Assembly: GCF_024979235.1 (NCBI RefSeq)
Contig: NZ_JANLCM010000001.1
Coordinates: 62,001-126,000, forward strand
From: Herbiconiux aconitum
GTDB lineage: Bacteria > Actinomycetota > Actinomycetes > Actinomycetales > Microbacteriaceae
Direction of reading: 5' to 3'
DNA: 64,000 nt
Part shown: piece by piece, positions 33,598-42,912 of the stretch
Position numbering within the stretch: the first letter of the stretch is position 1
Layout: each line of letters opens with the position of its first letter
The notes under the pieces: model-generated
Databases searched by the model: none
What the model saw: the letters and a program-made list of their open reading frames with translations, nothing else
What the model was told of the DNA's origin: nothing
Program-made: the position numbers and the translations under genes

Positions 33598-33639
33598 ACC
33601 ACCCCCACAAAGACCCCTCCCATCTAAGGAACTGCATAC

Positions 33640-34665
33640 ATGAAGAAGGTCCTCGTCACCGGCTCCGCCGGATTCATCGGCGGCTACATCGTCGAAGAAC
33701 TGCTCGCCAAGGGCTACCAGGTCGTCGGAGTCGACAACTACTCCAAGTACGGCCCGGTCAAGAAGTCCTACGACGACAACCCGAACTACGAGCTCGTCGT
33801 CGGTGACGTGCAGGACGTCGAGCTGATGACGCGCCTGCTCGAGGACTGCGACCACTTCATCGCCGGAGCCGCCCTCATCGGCGGCATCTCCTACTTCCAC
33901 ACCTACGCCTACGACCTGCTGGCGCAGAACGAGCGCATCATCGCCTCGAGCGTCGACGCCGCCATCGCCGCGCACAAGAAGGGCCGCCTCGAGAAGGTGA
34001 CCTACATGTCCAGCTCGATGGTGTTCGAGTCGACCGACCGCTGGCCCTCCAAGGAAGGCGACGAGCGCGAGGTTCCGCCGCCGTTGTCCTCCTACGGGTT
34101 CCAGAAGCTCGCCGTGGAGTATTTCGCGCGTGCGGCCTGGGACCAGTACAAGCTGCCCTACACGATCCTGCGCCCCTTCAACTGCGTGGGCATCGGCGAG
34201 AGCCGTGCGCTCGGCGACGTGGAGATCGACTCGGGCAACGTGAAGCTCGCCATGAGCCACGTGGTTCCCGACCTGGTGCAGAAGGTGCTGAAGGGTCAGG
34301 ACCCGCTGCACATCCTCGGCTCGGGCGAGCAGGTGCGTCACTACACCTACGGCGGCGACCTCGCCCGCGGCATCGTGCTATCGCTCGACCACCCGGCGGC
34401 TCTGAACAACGACTTCAACGTCTCCACCGCCGAGGGCCACTCGGTGCTCGAGCTGGCCGAGACCATCTGGCGCAAGATCAAGGGCCCGGATGTGCCGTTC
34501 AACTACACGAGCGACCCCGGTTTCGAGTACGACGTCGCGAAGCGTGTTCCCGATGTGACCAAGGCGAAGGAGCTGCTCGGCTTCGAGGCGACGACGACCC
34601 TCGACGACATGCTCGACGAGGTCATCCCGTGGATCACGAATGCCGTCGCCGACGGCACCATCTGA
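33640..34665 (+). CDS. NAD-dependent epimerase/dehydratase (SDR family)
   Basis: This is an extended short-chain dehydrogenase/reductase of 341 residues acting on a nucleotide sugar. The Rossmann motif VLVTGSAGFIGGYIVEELLA starts the protein. The catalytic set is visible as Ser in MSSSMVFES and Tyr-x-x-x-Lys in SSYGFQKLAVEYF. Substrate-side LRPFNCVGIGE and HILGSGEQVRHYTYGGDLAR follow. The ATG has AAGGAACTG upstream. It may be a 4-epimerase or a dehydratase; the product is not deducible. It lies 42 bases after the GT2 gene in the same operon as the nucleotide-sugar dehydrogenase. Confidence 0.9.
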   Translation: MKKVLVTGSAGFIGGYIVEELLAKGYQVVGVDNYSKYGPVKKSYDDNPNYELVVGDVQDVELMTRLLEDCDHFIAGAALIGGISYFHTYAYDLLAQNERIIASSVDAAIAAHKKGRLEKVTYMSSSMVFESTDRWPSKEGDEREVPPPLSSYGFQKLAVEYFARAAWDQYKLPYTILRPFNCVGIGESRALGDVEIDSGNVKLAMSHVVPDLVQKVLKGQDPLHILGSGEQVRHYTYGGDLARGIVLSLDHPAALNNDFNVSTAEGHSVLELAETIWRKIKGPDVPFNYTSDPGFEYDVAKRVPDVTKAKELLGFEATTTLDDMLDEVIPWITNAVADGTI

Positions 34666-36019
34666 CGCGGCGCGTCGCGTGAGCGTGCGATGCTGGTTCA
34701 CCGCGTCGCGCGCTCACTACGCCACTCTTCTCCTCGCTTTCGCCTGGATCTGCTATTACGGCCGAGACCAGTGGTTCTACTACGACGAGTGGGACTTCCT
34801 GAACGCCGACGGCGTCGACCTCCTGGCGCCTCACGTGGGTCACTGGAGCACGATCCCGATCCTCGCGACCCAGGCGCTCCTGCACACGGTGGGCATGCAG
34901 AGCTATTGGCCCTACCTGATCCTCGCCATCCTGGTGCACGTCGGTCTCGCCCACGTTCTCTGGCGAGCGATGAAAGCCGTCGGCGTCCTGCCGTGGATCG
35001 CGACCGCTCTGGCGTTCGTCTTCGTGCTCTACGGGGCGGGCGCGGACAACATCCTCTGGGCCTTCCAGTTCGGCTTCGTCGGCGGGGTGCTCTGCGGCAC
35101 GACGGCCGCGCTGATCGCCGACGGGCTGAGCCGTCAGAACTTCCGCCGCCGCGCACCGCTCGTGGCCGCCGTGCTGGTGCTCGGCCTGATGTTCGCCGGC
35201 ACGGCGGTGCCCTTTCTGGTGGCGCTAGCCCTGCTCGCCCTCCGTCGGGTCGGTGTGCCGCGCGCGCTGATCGTCGTCGGAATACCCACACTGGTGTATC
35301 TGGTCTGGTACCTGTTTGCGAAGGCGAATCCCGCTTACTCGATGCCCACGCAGTGGCAGCCCCACTCGATCGGGCAGCTGCTGCTCGACGTGCCGTCGTA
35401 CGCCGGCCGGATGATCGTCGGGGCGTTCCAGGGGCTCGGCCCGGTGCCGTTCGCCGGCCTGGTGATCTCACTGGCCCTGTTGCTCTTCGCCCTGGTCACC
35501 GTGCGGCGGCAATGGCGTCAGGCACCTCTTGCCCTGGCGCTGGCGCTGGCTGGGATCGTCTTCGCCCTTCTCACAGGGTTCTCGCGCCTGAACATCTCAC
35601 CCGAACTCGCGACCTCAGGCCGCTATCTCTACGTGGTGGTTGCGACGACGTTACCGCTGGCCGGAGTGGCGCTCACGGCGCTCTGGGCGGGCCGGCGCGC
35701 TGTACTCGCCGTGGTGCTCGTGGCAGGGGCGGCGGCGGCTCTCTGGGGAGCTCTCGGCATCCGATCGCACTCCGCGCAGATGGCGGGCATCGAGCTACCG
35801 ACTCGAGACGTGATCTATGCGACGGTGTCCCTCATCGAGGATCCGACCGTTACCGTGGATGACGACGCGCTCGTGGAACCGCTGTACGCGCCTACGCTGA
35901 CGGTGCGGCAGCTCCGCGGTCTGGTGGACGCCGGGTATCTGAGCGTCGGGGAATTCGATCATGCAGCTCTGGATCTGGCCGTGAAGAACACCGTGGTCCC
36001 GAAGGCAGCGACATCGTGA
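34640..36019 (+). CDS. Polytopic membrane protein, GT-C glycosyltransferase candidate
   Basis: This protein of 459 residues has about ten membrane segments. The first loop, after helix one, reads WFYYDEWDFLNADGVDLLAP with an Asp-Glu pair at 49-50 and HVGHWS at 65-70, a spacing like the catalytic and acceptor loops of GT-C enzymes. The C-terminal 90 residues are soluble (LPTRDVIYATVSLIEDPTVT). No named family is recognised with confidence. The ATG at 34640 overlaps the epimerase gene by 26 bases; GTG at 34679 is an alternative start. Its stop overlaps the next start as GTGA. Confidence 0.75.
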   Translation: MPSPTAPSDAARRVSVRCWFTASRAHYATLLLAFAWICYYGRDQWFYYDEWDFLNADGVDLLAPHVGHWSTIPILATQALLHTVGMQSYWPYLILAILVHVGLAHVLWRAMKAVGVLPWIATALAFVFVLYGAGADNILWAFQFGFVGGVLCGTTAALIADGLSRQNFRRRAPLVAAVLVLGLMFAGTAVPFLVALALLALRRVGVPRALIVVGIPTLVYLVWYLFAKANPAYSMPTQWQPHSIGQLLLDVPSYAGRMIVGAFQGLGPVPFAGLVISLALLLFALVTVRRQWRQAPLALALALAGIVFALLTGFSRLNISPELATSGRYLYVVVATTLPLAGVALTALWAGRRAVLAVVLVAGAAAALWGALGIRSHSAQMAGIELPTRDVIYATVSLIEDPTVTVDDDALVEPLYAPTLTVRQLRGLVDAGYLSVGEFDHAALDLAVKNTVVPKAATS

Positions 36020-37392
36020 ACGACAGCCTCGCGCCGCCCACGACCGGCCGGCTCCGCCTCGCCGGCTGGCTGTTCGGGCCGGTCGTCCGGTCGGGCATCG
36101 GCTGGCGCACGGTCGCGCTGGTGGCCGCCATGGTCGTGGCCGGCACCGGCCTGACGCTGCTCCGCCTGCCCGCCGATGCCCGGAACCTGCTCTGGGCCGA
36201 AGACGGCGGGATCTTCCTCACCGACGCCTTCGCCCATCCCTTCCTGCAGAACCTGTTCGATCCGTACGCCGGGTACATGCACCTGATCCCCCGCATCTCG
36301 GCGCAGTTCGTCTCCGGGTTCGTGCCCCTTCGTCATCTCGGTCTCGCCATGAATCTCTGTGGCGCAGCCGTGTGGTCGATCGTGGCGCTCTCGGCGTTCG
36401 TGTTCACACGGGGCCGGCTCTGGATCGGGTTCCGCGTGCTGCTCTGGCTGCTGGTGCTCCTTCTGCCGCTCGGTTCTCACGAAGTGGCCACGAACACGGC
36501 GAACTCGCACTGGTTCCTCACCTTCGGGTTGTTCTGGGCGGTCTGCTCGCGAGGCGGTGGAGTGGCCCGCGTCGTGTTCGCCTGCTGTTTGACCGTCGCG
36601 GCCGTGCTCAGCGACCCGCTCACGCTGGTGTTCGCACCGTTCCTCGTCGCTCGGCTGTTCGCACTCCGCAGCCTCCGGGAGAACGCCGTCACGATCGCCT
36701 TCGTCGCCTCCGCTGTCATCCAGCTCGCCGTGGTGCTGAGCACCGAGCGCGACGACGTTCCCATCGTCGACCCGGGCGGGCTCGGATATCTCTATCTCAT
36801 CCGGGTGGTGCTCACCACCTTGGCCGGCCCGATGTGGGGCGGTTGGCTCGTCTTCGTCATCGGTGGGCTGGTGACGGCGGTACTGGCCGGCGTCGCCCTC
36901 GCTCTCCTGATAGCCGGCCTGGTGGCTCGCTGGGGCCGGGCCGGGCTCGGGGTGGCTGCGCTCGGGTCGTCGATCGTGTATTTCGTGGTGGTGGCCTCCA
37001 TCACCTGGGCCTACTCGGCATCCGCGCCACCCGGCTCCGGCACCGACGTGTACTGGGCCGGCCGGTACTGGGTGCTGTCGGGGCTACTCTTCGTGACGGC
37101 GACGGTCGCTGTGGTCGACCTGTGGCTCAGTCCGCTGCTGACCCGCACGCGCGGTCGGCGACGTGTTCTCGTCGGCGTCGTCGCGGTCGTGGTCGCCGCC
37201 CTGCTCATCGCTCCCGGCATCCACGATTACCGCACGCCCGGCTACAAGGCCGACAACCTGCAGACCTCCACCGGGATCGAGCTGGGAATCGCCGCCTGCC
37301 AGAACGAGCCCCCTGACGAACCGGTGAAGATCGCCATCGCCCCGGCGGCTCAATACCTGGTGGTGCCGTGCGAGATCGTGCTCACCCGATGA
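36016..37392 (+). CDS. Polytopic membrane protein, GT-C glycosyltransferase candidate
   Basis: This protein of 458 residues has about eleven membrane segments and a first loop reading LLWAEDGGIFLTDAFAHPF, with Glu-Asp at residues 62-63, followed by DPYAGYMHLIPRISAQF. This pattern is placed like the acidic motif and following loop of GT-C transferases, so a polyprenyl-phosphate-sugar-using enzyme is inferred. The C-terminal tail contains two cysteines (AACQNEP and VPCEIV). The GTG start overlaps the previous stop, so it is coupled to the preceding membrane protein. Confidence 0.75.
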   Translation: MNDSLAPPTTGRLRLAGWLFGPVVRSGIGWRTVALVAAMVVAGTGLTLLRLPADARNLLWAEDGGIFLTDAFAHPFLQNLFDPYAGYMHLIPRISAQFVSGFVPLRHLGLAMNLCGAAVWSIVALSAFVFTRGRLWIGFRVLLWLLVLLLPLGSHEVATNTANSHWFLTFGLFWAVCSRGGGVARVVFACCLTVAAVLSDPLTLVFAPFLVARLFALRSLRENAVTIAFVASAVIQLAVVLSTERDDVPIVDPGGLGYLYLIRVVLTTLAGPMWGGWLVFVIGGLVTAVLAGVALALLIAGLVARWGRAGLGVAALGSSIVYFVVVASITWAYSASAPPGSGTDVYWAGRYWVLSGLLFVTATVAVVDLWLSPLLTRTRGRRRVLVGVVAVVVAALLIAPGIHDYRTPGYKADNLQTSTGIELGIAACQNEPPDEPVKIAIAPAAQYLVVPCEIVLTR

Positions 37393-37441
37393 GCGGCGCC
37401 CGCTCCGGGCGGCGTCGCAGCTTTCCGTCCATCGTGTGCCC

Positions 37442-37447
37442 TAGAGT
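37442..37447 (+). promoter_or_regulatory. -10 hexamer TAGAGT before the polytopic gene at 37457
   Basis: TAGAGT ends nine bases before the ATG, so the leader would be very short. The 64-base gap to the previous gene holds nothing else notable. Confidence 0.35.
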
Positions 37448-37456
37448 GATCATCTA

Positions 37457-39220
37457 ATGTCGATCTGGGTCGTTCTCCTCTCCGTCTTGGCCTTCGCAAT
37501 CCCTGTCACGGTGGTGTTCGTCGCCGGGATGACCGTGAGCGAACCGCTGTGGCGTGGCAGCCCTCTGCTGGCGCCGCTGTTCGCGACCGTGAGCGTGGCT
37601 GTCGTCTCCTGGCTCGCCTTCATCGCCTTCTGGCTGAATTCCTGGATCGGCTTCGGATTCGCCACCCTCGTGCTCGCAGCCTCGATCGTCGTGGCCGCCC
37701 ACGGCGGCCTCTGGCGGCGCTGGCGGGATGCGCTCCCGGTGGCCTCACTCGTCGTCGGCGCCATCGTGTTCTACCTCGGTTTCACCTACCTCTGGGGCCC
37801 GGGTAACGGGGTCTACGACCTCATCCAATCGCGCTTCTTCAACTTCGTAATGCCGGTCGACAACACCATCCCCAGCCTCTTCGCCCAGAAGATCGCGGCC
37901 GGAGAGCCCACCCATCTCATGCTCGGCGATTGGAACGGCGGCGACCGGCCGCCCCTGCAGTCCGGCTTCGAATTGCTCTTCCGGCCCCTGAGCGGTCTGG
38001 CACAGGTGCTCACCGGGCATCCGTTCACAGCGGCTCCCCCCACCGCGGTCACCTTCGCCCTCGACCTGCTCGCCCAGCTGATCTGGATCCCGGTCGGCTA
38101 TGCGCTTCTGCGCCAGCTCTCGTTCCGCCGCTGGGTCGCGATCGGCGGGGTGGCCTTCGCCTTGTTCGTCCCCTCGATCATGGTGAACACCGTCTTCACC
38201 TGGCCCAAGGTGATGTCGGCCGCCCTGGTGCTCTGCGCCCTCGCCTTCCTCCTCGCCGCCAAACGCTCACCGAACCGATTCGGGCTGCTCTTCGCCTCGG
38301 CGATCATCGCGGCCGTTTTCGCCGTGCTCGCGCACGGCGCGGCAGCCTTCGCCATTCCGGCGCTCGTCGTGGTCGGTGTCTACGCCCTGTGGCGGCGCCC
38401 CCTCCGGGCAACCGTGAAGGCCGTCGCCATCGGCGTGGGAATCGGCCTCGTCGCCTACGTGCCCTGGATCATCTATCAGCGCTTCATCGACCCTCCCGGC
38501 GACCGCCTGCTGAAATGGCACCTGGCGGGCGTGACGGCGATCGATCCGCGCCCCTTCGTGCAGACTTTCCTCGACCAGTACTCGGCGCTCTCGGGAACGC
38601 AGTTCATCGCCAACCGGCTCGAGAACCTCTCCACCGTGTTCGGTTCCGACCAGTTCGAGCGACTGAGCGACGCACGCTTCGACCTGGTGACGTTCCTGCG
38701 CGTAGAGGACTACACCAGCACCATGGTGGCCACGAGCTTGATCGGACTCGTGCTCCTGGTCATCATGGTGCTGAGTCTCACCGGGCGCCTGCGCAGCCTT
38801 CCGGCCGCCGAGTTGCAGCGTCTACTGCTGGTCGCCGGCATGATGCTGAGCGTCGCGATCTGGGCGTTCGTGCTCTTCACGCCGTTCTCGGCGATCGTGC
38901 CGCACGGCTCACACGCTTGGCTGCTGATCTTCACCACCGTGCCGTTCGCCTGGATGCTCGAACGCACCCCCCGGCTCGGAGTCGCGCTCCTCGCCGCGCA
39001 AGCCCTGTCACTCGTGATCGTCTACTTCCGCAACATCAATCACGACGCGCGGTTCTCGACCTCGGGCTTCCTGGTCATGGCGGCGGGTCTCGTGTTCCTC
39101 GTGGTCGTGCCGCTGATCTCCGCCGCTTGGCTCGATCGTCGCGCGGCCCGGAGCGCGACGATCAGCGCGGCGATGCCGGCCACGAGGATCACGACACCCG
39201 CCGGCCGCACGTCGGTGTGA
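37457..39220 (+). CDS. Large polytopic membrane protein, GT-C-like; paralogue of the convergent gene at 39040-40770
   Basis: This protein of 587 residues has about twelve membrane segments. After the second pair of helices a loop reads VMPVDNTIPSLFAQKI and LGDWNGGDRPPLQSG (residues 157-170). The Asp-rich part followed by Arg-Pro-Pro-Leu recalls the acidic and His-Pro-Pro motifs of PMT-type enzymes. Later it has YQRFIDPPGDRLLKWHLAGV. All these are shared, at nearly the same residue numbers, with the convergent neighbour, so the two are duplicates. The last 60 codons overlap the neighbour's 3' end by 181 bases. The biochemical role is unknown. Confidence 0.8.
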   Translation: MSIWVVLLSVLAFAIPVTVVFVAGMTVSEPLWRGSPLLAPLFATVSVAVVSWLAFIAFWLNSWIGFGFATLVLAASIVVAAHGGLWRRWRDALPVASLVVGAIVFYLGFTYLWGPGNGVYDLIQSRFFNFVMPVDNTIPSLFAQKIAAGEPTHLMLGDWNGGDRPPLQSGFELLFRPLSGLAQVLTGHPFTAAPPTAVTFALDLLAQLIWIPVGYALLRQLSFRRWVAIGGVAFALFVPSIMVNTVFTWPKVMSAALVLCALAFLLAAKRSPNRFGLLFASAIIAAVFAVLAHGAAAFAIPALVVVGVYALWRRPLRATVKAVAIGVGIGLVAYVPWIIYQRFIDPPGDRLLKWHLAGVTAIDPRPFVQTFLDQYSALSGTQFIANRLENLSTVFGSDQFERLSDARFDLVTFLRVEDYTSTMVATSLIGLVLLVIMVLSLTGRLRSLPAAELQRLLLVAGMMLSVAIWAFVLFTPFSAIVPHGSHAWLLIFTTVPFAWMLERTPRLGVALLAAQALSLVIVYFRNINHDARFSTSGFLVMAAGLVFLVVVPLISAAWLDRRAARSATISAAMPATRITTPAGRTSV

Positions 39221-40770
39221 TGGTAGAACGGCACGTAGAACCACAACGTGACCGCTGCCTGGGCGACGATCAACGCGATCCCGGCCCACCTCCATCGCTG
39301 GGCGATCCACGCGAACGAGCATCCGAAGAACACCAGGATCCAGACGTGTGACCCCTGGTGCACGACGGTGCCACCGGGCTGGAAGAAGACCAGCGCCCAG
39401 AGCAGGATGCACGGCACCATCAGGAGCATGAGCTTCAGCAAGGAGGCGTTGCGCACCGGACGCCTCCGGATGCGTTGCACGAGCACCGAGATCGCGATAC
39501 CGACGAGTAGGAGCGCGGTGATGCTGAGCGCGCCGGTGGTGTTGTAGTACTCGTGGAAGCGGTGGGCGCCGATGTCCGCCTGGTCGGCGCCGCCGAGTCC
39601 GGCGAAGACGTTCGGATCGAAGATCGTCGCCAGGTTCGTCAGTTTGTTCGCCACCCATTCCGGCAGGCTGAGCGACCCGTAGGAATCGACGAGCGCGCGC
39701 GGGAACGACCGGTCATCGACCTGCACGACTCCCGCCAGGTGCCACTTCAGCAAGCGGTCACCGGGCGGATCGACGAAGCGCTGATAGGCGGTCCACGGCA
39801 GATACACGACCGCCACCACCGCCGCCGATACGAGCACGGCTCGCACCCGGTGGCTGTTGCGCACGAGAGCCAGCACTCCGAGCACACCGATCGCGGGCAG
39901 CAGGAGGGCGGCGGCGCCGTGGCAGAGCATCGCGAGTGTGAAGGACAGCGCTGCCAGAGGAAGACCCCAGGCCAGCGGCACCAGACGCCTCAGCAGGGCG
40001 ATCAGAATGGTGAGCGACGCGATGACGAGCGCCGCCGACAGCAGCTTCGGCCAGGTGTAGACGGTGTTGATCAGCATCGTGGCCGTGGCTCCGCTGAAGA
40101 CGACCGCCATCGCCGTCACGCGCCGGTCGACCGACATCATCCGCAGCAGCGCCCAGAGCGCCGGCACCCAGAGCAGTTGCAACGCCACTCCGACGGCGAA
40201 CGACAGCACGGTCTGCGAGAAGCCGAGCGACGAGAAGACCGCCTCGACGGCGATGATGGGCCCCGCCTGCAAGGGCGGCCGGTCTCCCCCGTTCCAGTCC
40301 AGCATGAGCCCGTGGGTGTTCTCGCCGCCCTGGATGCGCGCCGCCATCAACCAGGAGAGCGCGTTGTCGACGGGGTAGGGCTGATCGCCGAAGCTGAAGC
40401 GCAAGGCCGTGATGTCGTAGGGGGCCGCCCCGTCGACCCAGAGATAGGTCAGCCCGAGGTAGGCGAGGAGGAAGCCGAAGGCGAGGAGGATGATCGCCGG
40501 GTTCTCGCGCACCGTTCGCCAGATCCGCAGTGTCCCGGCGAGCAGCACGAAGGTGATCACCCAGGCGAAGGCGAAGTAGCGGCCCGCCACCGGATTCGCC
40601 CAGGAGACCAAGAACTGCAGCCAGGCCACCGACGCCACTCCGATGACGGCGCAGCAGATGCCGAGTGGCGGAACCCGACGCCAGAGCGGCCGGGTGAGTT
40701 CAGCGGACACCCCTGCCACGAGCGCGATCAGTGCGAACATCAGCACCCCGGCGACGAGTATCTCGACCAT
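39040..40770 (-). CDS. Large polytopic membrane protein, GT-C-like; paralogue of the convergent gene at 37457-39220
   Basis: This protein of 576 residues has the same layout as its convergent neighbour: PYPVDNALSWLMAARI, LDWNGGDRPPLQAG at residues 157-170, NTVYTWPKLLSAALVIASL, and YQRFVDPPGDRLLKWHLAGV. It therefore arose by duplication, with one copy now inverted. The ends overlap tail to tail by 181 bases, so the hydrophilic C-terminus of each is encoded opposite the other. It is probably an external glycan-modifying GT-C enzyme, by inference. It may follow the acyltransferase gene at 40808 on the same strand, 37 bases away. Confidence 0.8.
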   Translation of the reverse strand: MVEILVAGVLMFALIALVAGVSAELTRPLWRRVPPLGICCAVIGVASVAWLQFLVSWANPVAGRYFAFAWVITFVLLAGTLRIWRTVRENPAIILLAFGFLLAYLGLTYLWVDGAAPYDITALRFSFGDQPYPVDNALSWLMAARIQGGENTHGLMLDWNGGDRPPLQAGPIIAVEAVFSSLGFSQTVLSFAVGVALQLLWVPALWALLRMMSVDRRVTAMAVVFSGATATMLINTVYTWPKLLSAALVIASLTILIALLRRLVPLAWGLPLAALSFTLAMLCHGAAALLLPAIGVLGVLALVRNSHRVRAVLVSAAVVAVVYLPWTAYQRFVDPPGDRLLKWHLAGVVQVDDRSFPRALVDSYGSLSLPEWVANKLTNLATIFDPNVFAGLGGADQADIGAHRFHEYYNTTGALSITALLLVGIAISVLVQRIRRRPVRNASLLKLMLLMVPCILLWALVFFQPGGTVVHQGSHVWILVFFGCSFAWIAQRWRWAGIALIVAQAAVTLWFYVPFYHHTDVRPAGVVILVAGIAALIVALRAARRSSQAAEISGTTTRNTRPAAMTRKPEVENRAS

Positions 40771-40807
40771 CAGAGCAACTGTAACGGCTCAGCAGCCCCG
40801 GTCGCGG

Positions 40808-42871
40808 TCATCCCGTCAGGGCGGCCTGGAGTCGGGACTGCAAGGCCGACTGCAAGGTGCGGGCGAAGGTCACCGTCAGGTGTCCCTCGTCGGCGTAGAC
40901 GACGACGTTTCCGATGACCGGTTCGCAGATGCCTCCGGGGCAATAGAGATCGCTCAGGTCGATCACCTGCGTGCCCGAGGTCGCGGCGGCCTCCATCAGC
41001 GGGTCCCGAGCACCGAGCGCCTCGGTTGCCGGCGAAGCGCAGTGCGCGTCGGCTTCCGTCCGGTAGCTGGTGACACAACTCACGATGTCGGAGCGCATCG
41101 TGGGGTTGTCACGCAGCGCGATGATCCGGGTGCCTCGCGCAATCTCCGGGGCCCAGGCGGCGACGAGTCCTGCGACCGTGGCATCGCCGACATCCTCACC
41201 CGGCTCGACGATGGGCGGCAGACCGTTGCGCGCGTTGGTGACCACTATGGCGTCATAGGGCGGGTGTCCCGCGAGATAGTCGGTGAGTCCGACCTTCCAG
41301 TTCTCGCAGGCCTCGACCATGTCGTTGCTCGGCTTCTGCTGCACCGCCGTCGTCCAGTAGCAACCGTTGTGGCCGGCGACGTCGATGCGCCACCCCGTCT
41401 CGGCGGCGATCGCCTGGTAGGTGGTGAGGAGCCTGTTGTTGTGGGAGTCTCCGATCGCCGCGATCCGCACTGGTGCGTCTTCGGGCCCGAACCCGCAGAT
41501 GTTGAACGCGGAGTCGGTGAGGCCCGACCAGCACTCGGTGGAGTTGACGTCGTCGCCAGCCGCCTGCGCGGGGTCGGGAACGAGCACGTCGGCCGGCACC
41601 ACCCCGGTGCAGTCGTTCAGCTCGCTCATCGCACCGAGGCAGTCGGCATAGCGCTCGACCACCGGGAGGGCAGCCTCCTGCGCCCGCGCAGCCTGCACTC
41701 CGGCATAACCGAGGCCCGCACCGGATGCGACGACGACGACCGCCATGCCGGCCGCGGCCCACGCGAACACCGTCCGCGACGTCCTGCCGCCGCCGAGCAG
41801 GCGGGTGGAGAACCGCACCGGATTCTCGATGAAGCGGGTCGACAGCCAGGCGAGCAGCACCGTCGCGGCGATGATGCCGAACTTCTGCACCGTCGTGAGC
41901 GCCTCGGCGGTCACGAACGGCAGCAACACGATCAAGGGCCAGTGCCAGAGGTACATCGAGTAGGAGGCGCCGCCGACGAACTGCACCGGCGCGAAATCCG
42001 TGAGGGCTCTGGTGCGCGCCCCGTTCGCAGCCCCGCCCCAGAGCACGAGAACGGTCGCGACCACCGGGATGGCTGCCACGGCCCCGGGGAAGGGCACAGC
42101 GGCGGTCAGCAGCACCACGGTGGCCACGAGCATCGCGGAGCCTCCGAAGAAGGCGGCCCGGGCGGCGATCCCGGCTCGCGCCGCCGGAAGGAACACCAGC
42201 AGGGCGCCCGCGCCGAACTCCCAGGCACGGGTCGTGGTGACGAAGTAGGCGGTGGGGGCGCTGACCGCGGTGAGGTAGAGCGAGTAGGCGAAACTCGCCA
42301 GGGTGATGGCCAGCAGACCGCCGAGCAAGAGACGACGGGCGGAGCGTCTTCCGCGCATCCGTCGCCCCACAGCGAGGAGGGCGATCATCAGCAGGGGGAC
42401 GGCGATGTAGAACTGCTCCTCCACCGAGAGGGTCCAGAAGTGCTGTACCGGGGAGGCGATGTTGTTGGCCGCCAGGTAGTCGACGGAGTTCGCTGCCAGG
42501 AGCCAGTTTTCGACGTAGAGGGTCGACGCCACGACCTCGCCGAAGAACTGCTGCCAGAGGTTCTGGGGCACCCAGAGCAGGGTCGCGACGGTCACGGCCA
42601 GGAGCACGGTCAGTGCGGCCGGCAGTAGCCGCCGAGCGCGGCGCGCCCAGAACCGCGCCAGCCCGATCTCCCCGGTGGAGCCGGCCTCCCGAACCAGCGC
42701 ACCGGTGATCAGGAAGCCGCTGATCACGAAGAAGACGTCGACGCCCACGAAGCCACCGGTGAGCCGGGTGGGCCAGAGGTGGTAGAGCAGCACCGCGAGC
42801 ACAGCGAAGGCCCGTAGCGCCTGGATGTCGCCACGGAAACCCGCGCGCCGAACGCCCCCTGATTTCACCAC
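40808..42871 (-). CDS. Acyltransferase-3 (OafA/YrhL-type) with C-terminal SGNH domain
   Basis: This membrane O-acyltransferase of 687 residues would add acetyl or similar groups to surface sugars. The AT3 domain has ten or eleven helices and the motifs GDIQALRAFAVLAVLLYHLW, VGVDVFFVISGFLIT and FWARRARRLLPA, then FWTLSVEEQFY. After an 11th helix comes an SGNH hydrolase-like domain with IAAIGDSHNNRLL and a terminal YADEGHLTVTFA that supplies the Asp and His. Upstream frame is open but not protein-like. The GTG at 42871 is chosen, with TACGAT ten bases before it and no ribosome binding site, so a nearly leaderless start is inferred. Confidence 0.9.
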   Translation of the reverse strand: MVKSGGVRRAGFRGDIQALRAFAVLAVLLYHLWPTRLTGGFVGVDVFFVISGFLITGALVREAGSTGEIGLARFWARRARRLLPAALTVLLAVTVATLLWVPQNLWQQFFGEVVASTLYVENWLLAANSVDYLAANNIASPVQHFWTLSVEEQFYIAVPLLMIALLAVGRRMRGRRSARRLLLGGLLAITLASFAYSLYLTAVSAPTAYFVTTTRAWEFGAGALLVFLPAARAGIAARAAFFGGSAMLVATVVLLTAAVPFPGAVAAIPVVATVLVLWGGAANGARTRALTDFAPVQFVGGASYSMYLWHWPLIVLLPFVTAEALTTVQKFGIIAATVLLAWLSTRFIENPVRFSTRLLGGGRTSRTVFAWAAAGMAVVVVASGAGLGYAGVQAARAQEAALPVVERYADCLGAMSELNDCTGVVPADVLVPDPAQAAGDDVNSTECWSGLTDSAFNICGFGPEDAPVRIAAIGDSHNNRLLTTYQAIAAETGWRIDVAGHNGCYWTTAVQQKPSNDMVEACENWKVGLTDYLAGHPPYDAIVVTNARNGLPPIVEPGEDVGDATVAGLVAAWAPEIARGTRIIALRDNPTMRSDIVSCVTSYRTEADAHCASPATEALGARDPLMEAAATSGTQVIDLSDLYCPGGICEPVIGNVVVYADEGHLTVTFARTLQSALQSRLQAALTG

Positions 42872-42912
42872 AATGGGTTCGATCGTAGCCGCTGGAGGCT
42901 GAGAGCTCGTGG

